64,000 nt of DNA from Lepus europaeus. Its lineage: Eukaryota > Chordata > Mammalia > Lagomorpha > Leporidae. Made by a program: the position numbers and the translations under genes. Below, piece by piece: positions 1 through 10,360 of the stretch. Position 1 is the first letter of the stretch, and each line of letters opens with the position of its first letter. Under the pieces are notes generated by a model. It ran no database searches and was not told the DNA's origin. It saw nothing but the letters and a program-made list of their open reading frames with translations. The stretch lies in contig NC_084850.1 in assembly GCF_033115175.1 (NCBI RefSeq), forward strand, positions 101,867,439-101,931,438, written 5' to 3'.

Positions 1-78
1 GGGTGAACCAATGGAAAAGGAAGACCTTTCTCTCTCTCTCTCTCACTATCCACTCTGCCTTTCAAAAAAAATTTACAA
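1..78 (+). repeat. CSINE (lagomorph SINE), 3' end
   Basis: The window opens inside a CSINE. The tail part is present: GTGAACCAATGGAA, a CT-rich run and a short A-rich end. It lies in a UXT intron. Confidence 0.85.
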
Positions 79-311
79 AAGAAGCATTTGGATAGATGGG
101 AGCTGTTGTAATTTGTTTTTAAAAAGAATGGTTGAACATTAGGCGTGAGAAAGCGGAGTCCAGGCTTTTGGTGGAGCAACTGAAAGAGTGCAGTTGCCGT
201 TATCTGAGACAGAGGAGAAGGGGAAGAGTAGATCTGGAGGGGAAGATCAAGAGCTCAATCTGAGGCCTGTTAGGTATGAAGTGCTTAGTGAACACTGAAG
301 TCGATTTTTGA

Positions 312-624
312 AAAGGTTTTATTTGAGAGGTAGAGTTACAGAGAGGGAGAGACAAAGAGAGAGGTCTTCCATCCATTGGTTCACTCCCCAGATGGACGTA
401 ACGGCTGGAGCTGCACCTTTCTGAAGCCAGGAGCCAGGAGTTTCCTCTAGATCTCCCTCGTGGGTGCAGCAGCCGAAGCACTTGGGCCATCTTCCACTGC
501 TTTCCCAGGCCACAGCAGAGACCTGGATCAGAAGAGGAGCAGCCCGGACACAAACTGGCTTCCATATGGGATGCTGGTGCCACATGCAGAGGCTTAGCCT
601 ACTACACCACAGCGAGGGCCCCAG
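312..624 (-). repeat. CSINE, near full length
   Basis: Read on the minus strand, this runs from the head (GGGGCCCTCGCTGTGG) through the body (GATGGCCCAAGTGCTT) to the CT-rich tail and A-rich end. It lies in the UXT intron and ordinary divergence suggests a middle-aged copy. Confidence 0.9.
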
Positions 625-849
625 AAGTCGATTTTTTGAAGATAGAGTTAAAACTCCTAAGTCCGGTTCAGGAAAGGTCTCGGCTGGTATTGGCATATAG
701 ATGAGTTCATCCTATTTTTTCCAATGTAACAGCCTATCTTGTTACTATGTACTTTAGTTCAGTATTTAGATTCATTTTCCCCTCAAATTGACTGTTTCAT
801 TGACAGCATAATAAAATCCACATTTCTCATTATGATAACAAGACCCTGC

Positions 850-1985
850 ATGGTCTAGCCCTTCCTACCTTTTTGGACTTTATCTTCTACCACTTTCCTT
901 CACTGTTCACTTAATTTCTAAGTTTCTGATCTCCTGGCTGTTCCTCAAAAAACTCTTTCCTGCCTCTGGGCCCTTTTGCTGCTTAACTCTTTCTCAGTTC
1001 CTTCTCATTCTTTCAGAAAGGCTTGACCCTTTGTATCAGTGAGGATTCTTTCAGGAGAGACTTGATCCAAATTGGCTTACACAAAAGGAATTGACTATTT
1101 TATGTATCCCAGCAGTCTGCAGCCAGGGTGGTTTAGGCACTTCTAGATTCAGGGTGCCTAGGCCTTAGCATCTTCCTGGCGTCCTATCTCACACCCAACA
1201 TCTGACCCTTTGGTAAATCCTGTAGGCTCTACTTGCAAAATGCACCCTAAATCCAGTCATTTCTCAGCCACTGTGGTCTGATCCTCCATGGCTCACCTGG
1301 ACTATTGCCATAGCCACCTCACTGGACTTCCAGCTTCCACACTAGCTCTCCTTATCCCTAGTCATCCCTCTACACAGCATCCAGATGGATCCTCTGGAAC
1401 CCAACTCAATTCACCTCGCTCCTCTGCTCACAGCCCTCCCCTGGCATCCAGCTCACTTAGCAGAAAAGCCAGGCTCTTTAACATGGCCTTGTAGGTTTAC
1501 ACAGCCTGCCTCCCACCCCCCGTACTCCCTGCACACACACCCCCTTACCTCTCTGACCTCAGCTCTTCTAGTACCTCTCACTTACTCTTCTCCGGCCACA
1601 GTGTCCTATTAGCTGTGACTCAAACCTGCCAGGCACACTCCCACGTCAACACCTTTGTATTTGCTGCTACCTGTGTGGGGAACACCGTGCAGCCTTCATA
1701 TAGCACTATTTGCTTCTGTACAGCTTCACTCAAATGCTTCTCAATGGAGCTGTCCCTAGGCACTGTATTAAAAATGGCAGCTCCCACTCCCATACTACTT
1801 TCTCTCCATTACTGCTTCCTTTTTTCATTATACTTAGAACCATCTGACATACCATATATTTTAGTCCATCATTTGTCTCTAAGAATGTGAGCCCCGTGTA
1901 GGCAGGATTTTTGTGTGTTGTGTTTGCTGCTATCTCCCCAGTGCCTAAAACCGGCATACATTAGACATTTGGTAATCCTTGGATC
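850..1985 (+). repeat. L2 LINE 3' region
   Basis: The stretch resembles the 3' part of L2: CCTGCATGGTCTAGCCCTTCC near the start, a long pyrimidine-rich coding-like middle, and near the end the typical terminal text around GTGAGCCCCGTGTAGGCAG and CCAGTGCCTAAAACCGGCA. It is old and fragmented, and fills most of the UXT intron seen here. Open frames inside it are not genes. Confidence 0.7.
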
Positions 1986-2124
1986 AGGTCCAGACTGTGG
2001 TCAGGCATCTCTGCACAGCAGATGGGTGGACGTCATCCCAGATGTAGGTAGTTCTTGAAGTGATGAGGAAGGGTCGTCTTCATAAGTGGGGCCCACTTTG
2101 CACATTCTCGTTTCTCTTCTCCAG

Positions 2125-2188
2125 GCTCAGCAACAGCCTCACCAAGGACTCCATGACTATCAAGGCCCATATCCACATGTTGCTAGAG
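2125..2188 (+). CDS. UXT: UXT penultimate coding exon
   Basis: Acceptor CTCCAG ends at 2124 and donor GTGAGA begins at 2189. The first base completes the Glu codon before LSNSLTKDS, so the exon starts in phase 2 and ends on a codon boundary (Leu-Glu). One residue (Thr in SMTIK) differs from the human Asn I recall. Confidence 0.92.
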
Positions 2189-2437
2189 GTGAGAGCAGCT
2201 CACTCCATTCCCAGCCTCCATGTCCAGATGTGGTTAGGGTGATGACCTAAAGAAGAGAGAGAGCCAACAAAGGAAAGGACCATCTTTCCTTCTAAACTGG
2301 ATCCAAGGGCGGGGAGGTCAGAGCAAGCCTGAGGTGGGGCCTGGACCCAGTCTCTGTTAAATCCCTTCTGTCCTTTTTTTCAGGGACTTAGAGAACTACA
2401 AGGCCTGCAGAATTTCCCAGAGAAGCCTCACCATTGA
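2125..2437 (+). CDS. UXT: UXT, last two coding exons (gene truncated by window start)
   Basis: UXT (ubiquitously expressed transcript) is a small alpha-class prefoldin-like protein that acts as a chaperone-type cofactor in transcription complexes, including androgen-receptor and NF-kB settings, and at the centrosome. Only the C-terminal end is in the window. Exon 2125-2188 follows a CTTCTCCAG acceptor and encodes LSNSLTKDSMTIKAHIHMLLE; exon 2384-2437 follows TTTTTTTCAG and encodes the last 17 residues, ending FPEKPHH and TGA. Both exons match the mammalian UXT C-terminus almost residue for residue, and the phases close. This is the C-terminal half of the second coiled-coil arm of the prefoldin fold. 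Earlier exons must lie upstream; none is visible in 1-2124. UXT immediately upstream of ELK1, on the same strand, is the mammalian X order. Confidence 0.93.
2384..2437 (+). CDS. UXT: UXT terminal coding exon
   Basis: The acceptor TTTTTTTCAG ends at 2383. The exon encodes GLRELQGLQNFPEKPHH and stops at TGA 2435-2437. The sequence is as expected for the conserved UXT C-terminus. Confidence 0.93.
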   Translation, partial: GLRELQGLQNFPEKPHH

Positions 2438-2458
2438 CTACTTACCGCATCCTCCGAC

Positions 2459-2464
2459 ATTAAA
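2459..2464 (+). terminator. UXT: UXT polyadenylation signal ATTAAA
   Basis: ATTAAA lies 22 bases after the UXT stop codon, so the 3'UTR would be only about 40-45 bases long. It is the common variant of AATAAA. No AATAAA is seen nearby. Confidence 0.65.
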
Positions 2465-2663
2465 GAGCCTGAATGCCTTTGAGTCACATGGCCCTTCTTT
2501 TTCCCCCTAACCCCTGCGGGTTGCCAAGGCACCCTGTTTCTAGAGCCCAGCGTTAATTGGAAGATCCAGTTTCTCTATGGATCCTTTAAAGCACCCTGAA
2601 AGTCCTGTCTCCGGCCTATTGCCTGGCAGCATTTGCTACTTGACTTTAGGCTCTGCCCTCTCC

Positions 2664-2677
2664 GTCACCATGGCAAC
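2664..2677. promoter_or_regulatory. RFX X-box-like site
   Basis: GTCACCATGGCAAC is a near-perfect palindromic X-box (RFX half sites GTNRCC and RGYAAC). A second looser copy, GTTCCCATGGCAAT, lies at 2769-2782, and a half-site, ATTGCCATGG, at 2731-2740. They lie between the end of UXT and the ELK1 promoter. Binding is inferred from the motif only. Confidence 0.5.
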
Positions 2678-2918
2678 CTCACACACACACACCCTTCCTT
2701 GCATTCCTTTTACTGGCTATCACCCTTTGAATTGCCATGGAGAATGGACAGGTTCAGGGTGGAGGTTTGTTCCCATGGCAATCAGCCTTTCACTCCTAGC
2801 CCTAAGGTTTAACCCTTCTCCCAAATCCCAATCGTTCCTCAGGTACCATTAATTACACCCACGCCAGGCTCAGCCCAACCTTGGCCTCGCCCCTGCTTCT
2901 AAATGCTTCCAGTTTCCA

Positions 2919-3588
2919 CCAATAGGCGCAGAGCCAAATTCTGCCCTCCCTGGTCCAGCCCCCCAGTCAGCACAGAGCCGGTTCCGCCCCCTTAATAACT
3001 CTGGCCACAGCTTGACCCTGTCTTCTGTGAGCACTTAGTTTCTCAACGCTCCTTAGCGAGTCTGGCAGCCATCCTGCCCTCCTACCCCCGCTCCCTTCTA
3101 AATTCGTCCCTTCTAGCCAATCACTATAGAGTTACCCTGCCCGCCTACGCAGAGCCCGGCTGGCTGCTACGCCCATTTCTATACAAGTCCCGCTTCCGCT
3201 AAGCAGCGTGGCGTGCAGCACCGCCTGCTTGGTGTTTTGGCAGCTGTCTAGGAGTCTAATCCTCCAATCAGCAGAGAACAGCACCGCACCCCACCCCGGC
3301 CCGCGCGCCCGCCATTCTCAGGGGCTGTCTGTCTGCCATCAATTCCGTTTAGGCCAATCAGTGTGAGGCAGGCGCCCCCAAGCTTATCAATTAACCACGA
3401 TCTGTCGGTTCTCCTTGAGCCAATCAGCGTGGAGCGCCGGCGAGGGCTAGCATGCCGCCCCGGGACTTGGGTGTCCGTCCGCACACATCATTTCTCCTTC
3501 GGCCAATCACGGAATGGCTCTGTGGGACAGGGTCCGCCCCGCTGAGCCCCTAAGCCGTGCGTTCTAGCCTTGGCTCTTTAGCCAATCA
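2919..3588 (+). promoter_or_regulatory. ELK1: ELK1 proximal promoter with seven CCAAT boxes
   Basis: CCAAT occurs on the + strand at 2919, 3117, 3264, 3354, 3420, 3503 and 3582; the last six are all CCAATCA, the NF-Y preferred form. No TATA box stands near exon 1. The region grows GC-rich towards 3600, and with exon 1 forms a CpG island of about 3280-3850. A TATA-less NF-Y/Sp1-type promoter is inferred. The similar flanks of the boxes suggest that they arose by tandem duplication. Confidence 0.7.
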
Positions 3589-3609
3589 ACAAGCGGCGGG
3601 ACGTTGGGC

Positions 3610-3805
3610 TCCTCCTCCACAGGCCCACGTGAGCGGTGGGGAAACGCAGGGGCGGCTTCTAGGTGCTGCCGCCGCCGCCACCGCCACCACCGCCGCCGCC
3701 GCCTCGGAACCCGGGCCTGGGGGGCGGTGGGGCCGCGTATGGAGCCCCCGCCCCCCGGAGCTACTAACACCAGCTACGCCACCGCCACCGCAGCGCTACG
3801 CACAG
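3610..3805 (+). other. ELK1: ELK1 non-coding exon 1 (5'UTR; start approximate)
   Basis: A GC-rich stretch with (CCGCCA/CCGCCG) runs ends at a good donor, CACAG|GTGAGC, with the last exon base at 3805. It has the position and style of the mammalian ELK1 first exon, which is untranslated. The short open frames here do not continue across the donor into the ETS exon. The transcription start is not determined. Confidence 0.55.
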
Positions 3806-3849
3806 GTGAGCCCCGGCCTGGAGGGTGGAGGGTCCTGTCCATGACCCCA

Positions 3850-4860
3850 TGTATCTTCCCGCCCCCGCGCGGGGAATGTGGCTTGGCCCGTGGCCTGCTA
3901 GTGTTCCACTCCCCACTGCCGCCACCACCACAGCTGGTGGACCTGCGTGTGGCATGCCCTCTCCTCCCTTCTCCTCTTATAGTGGATCTGACCGTGGCCT
4001 AATCGTCCCCCTCCCGCGGTATAATGGATCGGTCTGCGTGCTTCTATTCTCCACACCCCAATTTACAGTGGACTCGTCCATTGGCTTGCCCCACCCCCCA
4101 CCCCCACTTATAGAGAGCCAGTTTGTGGCATTGTCCAGCCCCCTTAATAGTAGGTGCGTCTGAGTGTTTGCATTTCTTGCACCCTTAACTTTCGGGGGCC
4201 CCCTCTGTGGCCTTGTTTATTCCACCCGTCCTGTTCCCCATAGCGAATCAATCCATGGCGCTATATCCCACCACCAACACACACACGCACAGACATACAC
4301 ACTCCTGTTTAACAGTGAGTCCACCTGAGTCTGTGTCCTTGCCTTCCCCAGTCCCCTAATGTATCAGTGCATGGCCTTATCAACGCCCCCTCCCTTTTTA
4401 CGGTGCATCCGTCTCCAGGCTTGGGTTCACATCCCCGGAGCTAGCAGCCCATTGCCCTATGTGGCCTCCCTGTTTTGTACACTGCCACTCCAGTCCTTGG
4501 GCTTTCTCCTTTTTCCTAGTGGGTCACCGTGGTGCTTTGTACTCCTCTCTCGCCATTGTCGGTAGCCGGGTCCATGGCCTTGTCCTGCTTTTCCTTTAAT
4601 CAGCTTCTAATGGCCTTTCTCCCTCTGCGGTGTTGTGCAGGAGTCAGTAAGCTTTTTCGACTCCTCTCCCTGCTAGTAGATGAACGGTACCCCCATAAGG
4701 TATCTGTACCATGGCCTTCCTGCCCCCACCCCCCGTGTTCTTGCATTCCCACTCTGCCTTACGTACCTCCCCCAGGAGGGTTAGCCTGTACATTTTTCTC
4801 TCCCCCCCCCTTTCCTTGTGGAGCACTCTCCTTCGCACACACTCTTAGCCCCCCGGACAT
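3850..4860 (+). repeat. Decayed tandem array, unit about 43-45 bp, ELK1 intron 1
   Basis: Copies begin near 3978, 4020, 4064, 4109, 4146, 4187, 4240, 4311, 4358 and 4400, and weaker ones follow to about 4860. Each carries a form of TTATAGTGGATCCGTC, then GTGGCCTTGTCC and a pyrimidine run. Divergence between copies is high, so it is an old minisatellite-like array. Its short open frames are by-products. A (CA)n run lies at 4264-4302. Confidence 0.6.
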
Positions 4861-4885
4861 CCTGCCCCCACCACAATGAATGAAT

Positions 4886-5065
4886 ACATTAGCGATAGTG
4901 GTGATGAGAATGCCAAGAGGAGCTAACATTTATTGACATCTGCTATGTACCAGGCAAAGTGTTTTATTTTAGGGAACTCGATTGGTCCTCACCACAGTCT
5001 TAGGAGATAGGTCCTGCAGAAATGGGAGCATAGGGAGGTTAAATGCCTTATTCAGGGGTGGTCCA
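4886..5065 (+). repeat. MIR SINE
   Basis: Typical MIR text is visible: AGCTAACATTTATTGACATC, GCTATGTACCAGGCAAAGTG, CCTCACCACAGTCTTAGGAG and GAGGTTAAATGCC. It is an old mammalian-wide SINE in ELK1 intron 1. Confidence 0.75.
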
Positions 5066-5374
5066 GTAAGTGCTAGGGGCACAGAACAGTTTTTGAAGCT
5101 CCCCTCTCTCACTTCATCCCACCCCGTGTGAGACCCTACTCCTTTAAAACCAAAGTAGTTCCCACCTCCATGGTTTTTTTTTTCCTGTTTCCTGTGCCTG
5201 CAGAGCTCTCTCCATGCCTCACCTTGTCTCAGCACCCAGCCAGCCCCAATCCTTTTAGCTGAGCGACCCCACAAGTGTGATTTAATCATGTTCTCTCTGC
5301 ACCTGGTTTCTCATTTGTAAAAGGAGGGAACCGTCTGGAATCCCTTCCAGCATAAATACAGAATACCTGTGAGT

Positions 5375-5572
5375 TAATGAAACAAGTCACTGCTCTGGCC
5401 TCCACCACCCCACCCCCTCTCACTGTGCTCCTGGCCACACTGGCCACCTCGGCACTGGTCTTCAGGCACAGTAGGCGCGCCCAACCTCGGGCCCTTTGCG
5501 TTGGTTCTTCTCGCACTCCTCTGGGAGCTTTGCTCGGCTCCTTTCAGGGCTCTGTGCAAATGGCACAGGTGC
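5375..5572 (+). repeat. L2 LINE fragment (left part)
   Basis: CTGGCCACACTGGCC, GGGCCCTTTGCG and TTCAGGGCTCTGTGCAAATG follow the order of the L2 3' region. The continuation, GACCATCCCCTGATCC onwards, is found at 5880-6135, so about 300 bp of other DNA lies between. Confidence 0.6.
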
Positions 5573-5879
5573 ATGGGACACACTATGTGAAGACACTTGC
5601 AAAGTCAGCTTCGGAGAAGGCCAGTTTATATGTGAACAAGGTAGGTGCATGTTGCTTTAGCAAAAGAGTGCGTTCCCAAAACGAATACCTGTAATACCCG
5701 CTCGCCTAAAGGCACAGGTGGAAAAGCTGCTTCTAAAGCGCGCTTGAACTTGGTTTCATCTGGGTCATGTTATTGCAGTAAATAGTCTGTTCCATCATGC
5801 TGTGGTGCTTGGGATACACTACTTAAAGGCACACGCCTTACAGAACGTTTCTCAGAAGGCCGTTTCTAGCAAAAAAAAG

Positions 5880-6135
5880 AACCAACTTCTCTTGACCATC
5901 CCCTGATCCTGCGCACTTCGCAGGGCTCAGGCCCCTCTCCTGTTCTGCTTGTCCCTTTGCCCTTTTCTGCTTTCTGACACTGGCCAGTTTGTTTACTGTT
6001 TCTCCCCATTAGAAGGGTAGTCCTATGAGAGCTTATGCTTTTTGGCTGCTTATTGGCTGCTGTTTCCAGTTCACACACACACACACAAAGGTAGCTGGTA
6101 TACAGTAGGTGCTCAATAAGAATTTTTTGCATGAT
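5880..6135 (+). repeat. L2 LINE fragment (right part, 3' end)
   Basis: The terminal L2 text is present: CAGTAGGTGCTCAATAAGAA with the preceding CTATGAGAGCTTATGC. A short (CA)n run at 6069-6086 lies inside. It continues the fragment that stops near 5572. Confidence 0.6.
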
Positions 6136-6369
6136 TAGATGTGAAAAATAGAATTTCAGACCTTGATATCAGGGACAGAATGGAGAAGGGATATGAGAAG
6201 GAATGAAACAGGCAGAAATCCATGCCCTTGGAGGGCAGACCATGTAAACAAGACAAGCGAAATAAGATAGTCTGTTAAACAGGTACTAAGGAGAAAACAG
6301 GAAGTAGGGCAGGTAGGAATAGATTCTTGGAGTGGTTGAAATCAGGCTGGCCGGCGCCGTGGCTTAAGG

Positions 6370-6612
6370 CAAAGGGCAGGCCACACTTGGAAGATGACTC
6401 TTGAGTTAGGGCCTGAAGGACCTGAGGGGAGGATCTGTAATGTCTCGGGGAGAATGTACCAGGCAGAAGAAAGGCCTTGAGGTGGGATTGTGCCTCCTAT
6501 GTTTTCAGGGGACATCAAGGAGGCTGCTGTAGTGGGAAAAAAGGGCATGGAGGTAGAACCCGAGGTCACGGAGATGACAGTAGCCAGAGGGCATAGGCCA
6601 ATGTGATATGCA
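6370..6612 (+). repeat. Ancient dispersed repeat, family not assigned
   Basis: Phrases such as GTACCAGGCAGAAGAAAGG and CTTGAGGTGGGATTGTGCC resemble an old mammalian interspersed family that also appears at 25010-25300 and 45210-45610. Just before it, at 6347-6368, GGCCGGCGCCGTGGCTTA looks like the first bases of a CSINE with nothing after it. Confidence 0.4.
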
Positions 6613-6654
6613 GGACTGGGAAGAAAGGCTTGGGGAGGGAGAATGACACATTAG

Positions 6655-6792
6655 CTACAAATGCTAACATAAATGTATTTTTCAGACTATTTGAGAATAA
6701 AGTATTACCATTTTACAGATGAGGAAATAGGCACAGAGAGGTTGAGATGCTTGCTCAAGGTCACACAGCGAGAGCATGGCAGAGGAGTATAA
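6655..6792 (+). repeat. MIR SINE
   Basis: TTTTACAGATGAGGAAATAG, GAGGTTGAGATGCTTG and CTCAAGGTCACACAGC are the classic MIR core and 3' part. Confidence 0.8.
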
Positions 6793-7199
6793 GGCTGAAG
6801 ACCCAGGGAGAATAGATTTGCAACAGCAGACATGTTATTCGGTGCACTGAATCACACAGAGGAAGAATTCATTCTGCCTGGCAGGTGCCGGAACTTGATG
6901 ATTGTGTAATAGAGTTCATCAGGTGAGGGGAGGACTCTCCTGGCAGACAGAACAGCACATGCGCCTATCCCCAGAAGTGAGATACGTGGGTAGTTCAGGA
7001 TGGCCATCTCAGATCAAACGTCACTTCCACAGGGAAGCCCTCATGCTTGTCTGCTAGGATCTTAACCCTTCTGTGTTTGTCTTCACAGAGGACTGGTGAT
7101 GTAGGGTAACTAGGATTGATGGCTGGAGCCAAGTCACCTGGGTTTGAATCCCAGTCTCCTCCCCTCCCCCCCCACAAGCTTCCAGCTGTATGATTTGGG

Positions 7200-7945
7200 G
7201 TAAGAGTGCTCTGTACTTCCAGTGCCACAAAACCCACTCCCTCCTGCAGTGCCTCAGTCTCAGTTGAACACAACGCCATCCTCGCAGGTGATCAGACCAC
7301 AAACTTGAAAGCACCCTTGACCCATGTGTCTCCCTCTCCCCGCCCCACCATGCTGCCTGTCAGGAGATCCTACTTGCTCTGTCTACAGATTTTATCCAGA
7401 ACCCATCTACTTCTCACCCATTGTCCACTCGGACTGGTGCAGGAGCCACTACAGCCGCAACAATCTGTTCTCACAACAGCCAGAGGCATCCTGTTACCCG
7501 TCAGCCCTCTGTGCCCCCAGTCCCTCCGTTCTCATCCCTTGCTCCCTCCCCTCCACCCGAGCTGGCTGCCTTCCTCTCCCTCTAACCCATCAGCACCCCC
7601 AGCTACGAAGCTCTTCACACTGGCTGCTTCCTTGGCCAGGCTCACTGCTCCCAGGCTCTCACAAGCCCAACTCCTTCGCCTCTCCTAGGTCTTTGCTCCC
7701 ATGTCACATCTTCAGTCACCACCCTCTCCTGACTCCCCATGCCCTTTCCTGCCCACATCTCCCCCATAGCCTGCATCACCATCGGGCGTGCCCTTGTGTG
7801 CCTTGTTTGCTTGTCTGTCTGCCGCACTCCAGTGCGCATTCCTCTAGAGCAAGAATGTTGGTCTGTTTTGCTCACGTTGGCATCCCTAGCACCGAGTCCA
7901 TAGTAGGCACTCCCATGCTTGCTGAAGATGAATGAGATGAAGAGG
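7200..7945 (+). repeat. L2 LINE 3' region
   Basis: This is a long L2 copy ending with GCATCCCTAGCACCGAGTCC and ATAGTAGGCACTCCCATGC, preceded by ATGTCACATCTTCAGTCACC and a pyrimidine-rich coding-like tract. Long open frames on both strands (about 160-200 codons) lie within it; they are L2 remnants and not host genes. Confidence 0.75.
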
Positions 7946-8574
7946 AGTAAACACATCCAAGTGAGGCAGATTACTAGAGCTCTTATTAGGGGTCGAGTGG
8001 GAGAAGTGATAATAAGCAAAATACAAAGTCCCGTGTGCGGGTGAGGCTGGAAGCCAACCAGCTGATTCCACTGAACTGCTAGGGTCTGGAAGAGAAACCG
8101 GGAAAATTGCCTGTGTTCGCCACTAGGAGTCACACTAAACTCTCTGGGCCTCTGAAACAAGTCAGCTGTCCAAACAAACTCGGCGAGGCCTCTGATGACA
8201 GGACTCTGCAATCCCACACTGCGTGGCTTTGTGACTTGTGTAATTGCCCAAGACGGCCAGCTGCATGAACTTGGAACCAGGTCAGACAGAAGAGGATCAT
8301 GCTGTGTATTTCATTGCAGATTAAAGAATCAACAATAACAGGAAGCTCTTCAAAACTTTCTGTCTTAACCCAGTGATCCTAGCCAGGTGAACAGATTAAA
8401 GTTCATTCCTTTTAGGAACAGGAAGTTCATGTTTATTTCCAGTTTGTCCTTGGGAAAGAGCAGTGATGGAGCTACAGGGAGGAGCCTGCTCTGGGAAGGA
8501 TCTTGCTGAGAGGTAGCAGTGTTTGTGAGGAGTGGGGGAGCGGTTTAACCTGAGGGGTGAAAGCCTACACAACT

Positions 8575-8705
8575 GGAACCTGACCACCTGAGTCCCGATG
8601 CTGGCTCTGTCACTTACAGCTTATGGCCTGTGGAAGTTACGGAGCCATTTTGTGCCTGAGCTGCCTTGTCTGTAAAACAGTGATAAGAGGACTGAGGTCC
8701 CAGAC
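8575..8705 (+). repeat. MIR SINE
   Basis: GACCACCTGAGTCCCGATGC, TGGCTCTGTCACTTACAGC and CTTGTCTGTAAAACAGTG match the 5' and middle parts of MIR. Confidence 0.75.
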
Positions 8706-9059
8706 GTGTGATGAGGGACAAATGAGTCAGTACCTATAAAAATATAACAGTGCAGGTCTGCATGCCCTTATCCCAAACCCTGGGGCCAGCTATGTTTCAT
8801 AGTCTCAGATTTTCGAAAGGTAACATAGTGCACTTGCGATGTGTTACATAATACCCTCCGTAAGCTCTGGCATCAGCTACGTTTGTATCTCTGCAGCACA
8901 ACGGCCAGTGGTTGACACGGAGTGAGGCTCGGTAAAGACCAAAAAGGGCCTCACTGCCTTTCAAATCAGATTTTGCTGCCAAAATACTTGCAAAGAAGCT
9001 TTCTGGTTTTAGGGCTTTTGGGAGTTTGGGATCTTGAGATAAGAAATTATGAACAAATC

Positions 9060-9235
9060 AGAAAGTAATGTTTATTTAGAGCTTATACCCCAGGCTTATT
9101 ATATTGTACCCACACAATAACCCTATGAACAAGATATCACTATTATTATCCCTGTTTTATGGATATGAGAAAATTGAGGTAAGAAGGGGTTAAAAGAATA
9201 TGCCCAGGGTCACACAGCTAATAGGAGGATACTTC
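9060..9235 (+). repeat. MIR SINE
   Basis: AATAACCCTATGAACAAG, TATTATTATCCCTGTTTTAT and CCCAGGGTCACACAGCTAAT are MIR-typical. It lies in ELK1 intron 1. From 9236 to 10035 I recognise nothing beyond single-copy-looking intron with a short MIR-like scrap near 9400-9480. Confidence 0.8.
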
Positions 9236-10035
9236 ACACAGTTTGGGGCGGGGGGATGAGATGAAAAGTGAGTGTATTTTTATGGAAAATATTTGTTATG
9301 AAAAAAAAACTATACATGTATTTCAAAAAAAATAAAGCAAAATAAAGTCACCTAATTTCATTTTTCCGTGAGCTGTTTGAACTACCTTCATAAATGGCAA
9401 GGTTCGAACCTTGGCAATCTGAGCCTAGCGCCTGGGCAGTTGTCCAGTAGGCCATATTGCTGCTTTGCTTGGAACAGTGCCTGACATGTGTAAGTCCTCA
9501 GTGCATGTTAGTTATTGCTGTCGTTGAGGAGAACGTGGGCAGAAACAAGGGAGAGGAGTTGGCAATAGAGGGACAGGAGACAGCAGGTCCTCCGTTGCAG
9601 GAAAATTCTTCCTAAAGGACCTCCAAGCAGGGACTTGACAGGAAAATTGCTAAACAGAGGCGGGGAGCCCCATACATGACCAGCTTGAAGAGGATTTGGC
9701 AAAAGAGACCTTCTGACGAATTTGACATTGATGTGGTAGAAGATACCAAAAAGGTTCAGTGGAGGGGGACTGCCCTAGTCTTCCTGCCGCGATGCTCACA
9801 GACAATGCTGTTGAAAGCAATGCTTTTATGATCTTCTAGTGCTGTAGAGGTGCAACCCTGGTTCCTCCAGGCTAAAGTCAAGGGGTTGGCAGGGTTGTGA
9901 TCCTTTGTGAAGGCTCTAGGGGGAGAATCCGTCTCTAGCTTATTGGGGTTATTGGCAGAATTCAATTCTTTGAGGTTGCAGGACCAAGATCCCTATTTCC
10001 TTAGTGGCTGCCCGCTGAGGGCCCTTTCTGATTTT

Positions 10036-10057
10036 AAGATTTATTTATTTATTAGAG

Positions 10058-10101
<44 letters not shown>

Positions 10102-10360
10102 CTTCCATCCACTGGTTCACTCCCCAAACAGCCACAATGGCCAAAGCTGAGCCTATCCAAAGCCAGGAGCCAGGAGCTGCTTCCGCGTCTCCTGTGCGAG
10201 TGCAGGGGCCCAAACACTTGGGCCATCTTCTACTGCTATCCCAAGCCGTAGCAGAGAGCTGGATCAGAAGAAGAGCAGCCAGGACTTGAACCAGTGCCCT
10301 TATGAGATGCCAGCACTGCAGGCAGCAGCTTTACCCTCTGTGCCATAGTGCCAGCCCCCC
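10036..10360 (-). repeat. CSINE, full length with (GA)n
   Basis: On the minus strand it starts GGGGGCTGGCACTATGG and ends in TAAATAAATAAATC. The CT-rich segment has expanded into a pure (GA/CT) run at about 10063-10099. Confidence 0.92.

Noticed and set aside
5548-5640. A non-coding or coding ELK1 exon with good splice sites
   Set aside because: The acceptor and first bases match L2 sequence, and the expected ELK1 protein starts only at 10806. Kept only as a finding, not as an exon.
7206-7935. Open frames of 160 and 203 codons on the + strand and 191 on the minus strand
   Set aside because: They lie wholly within an L2 LINE; the composition is that of pyrimidine-rich repeat DNA and there is no recognised domain.
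10036-10360. A tRNA gene, because CSINE heads are tRNA-derived
   Set aside because: Only decayed A/B-box-like text within SINEs is present; no intact cloverleaf was recognised in any copy.
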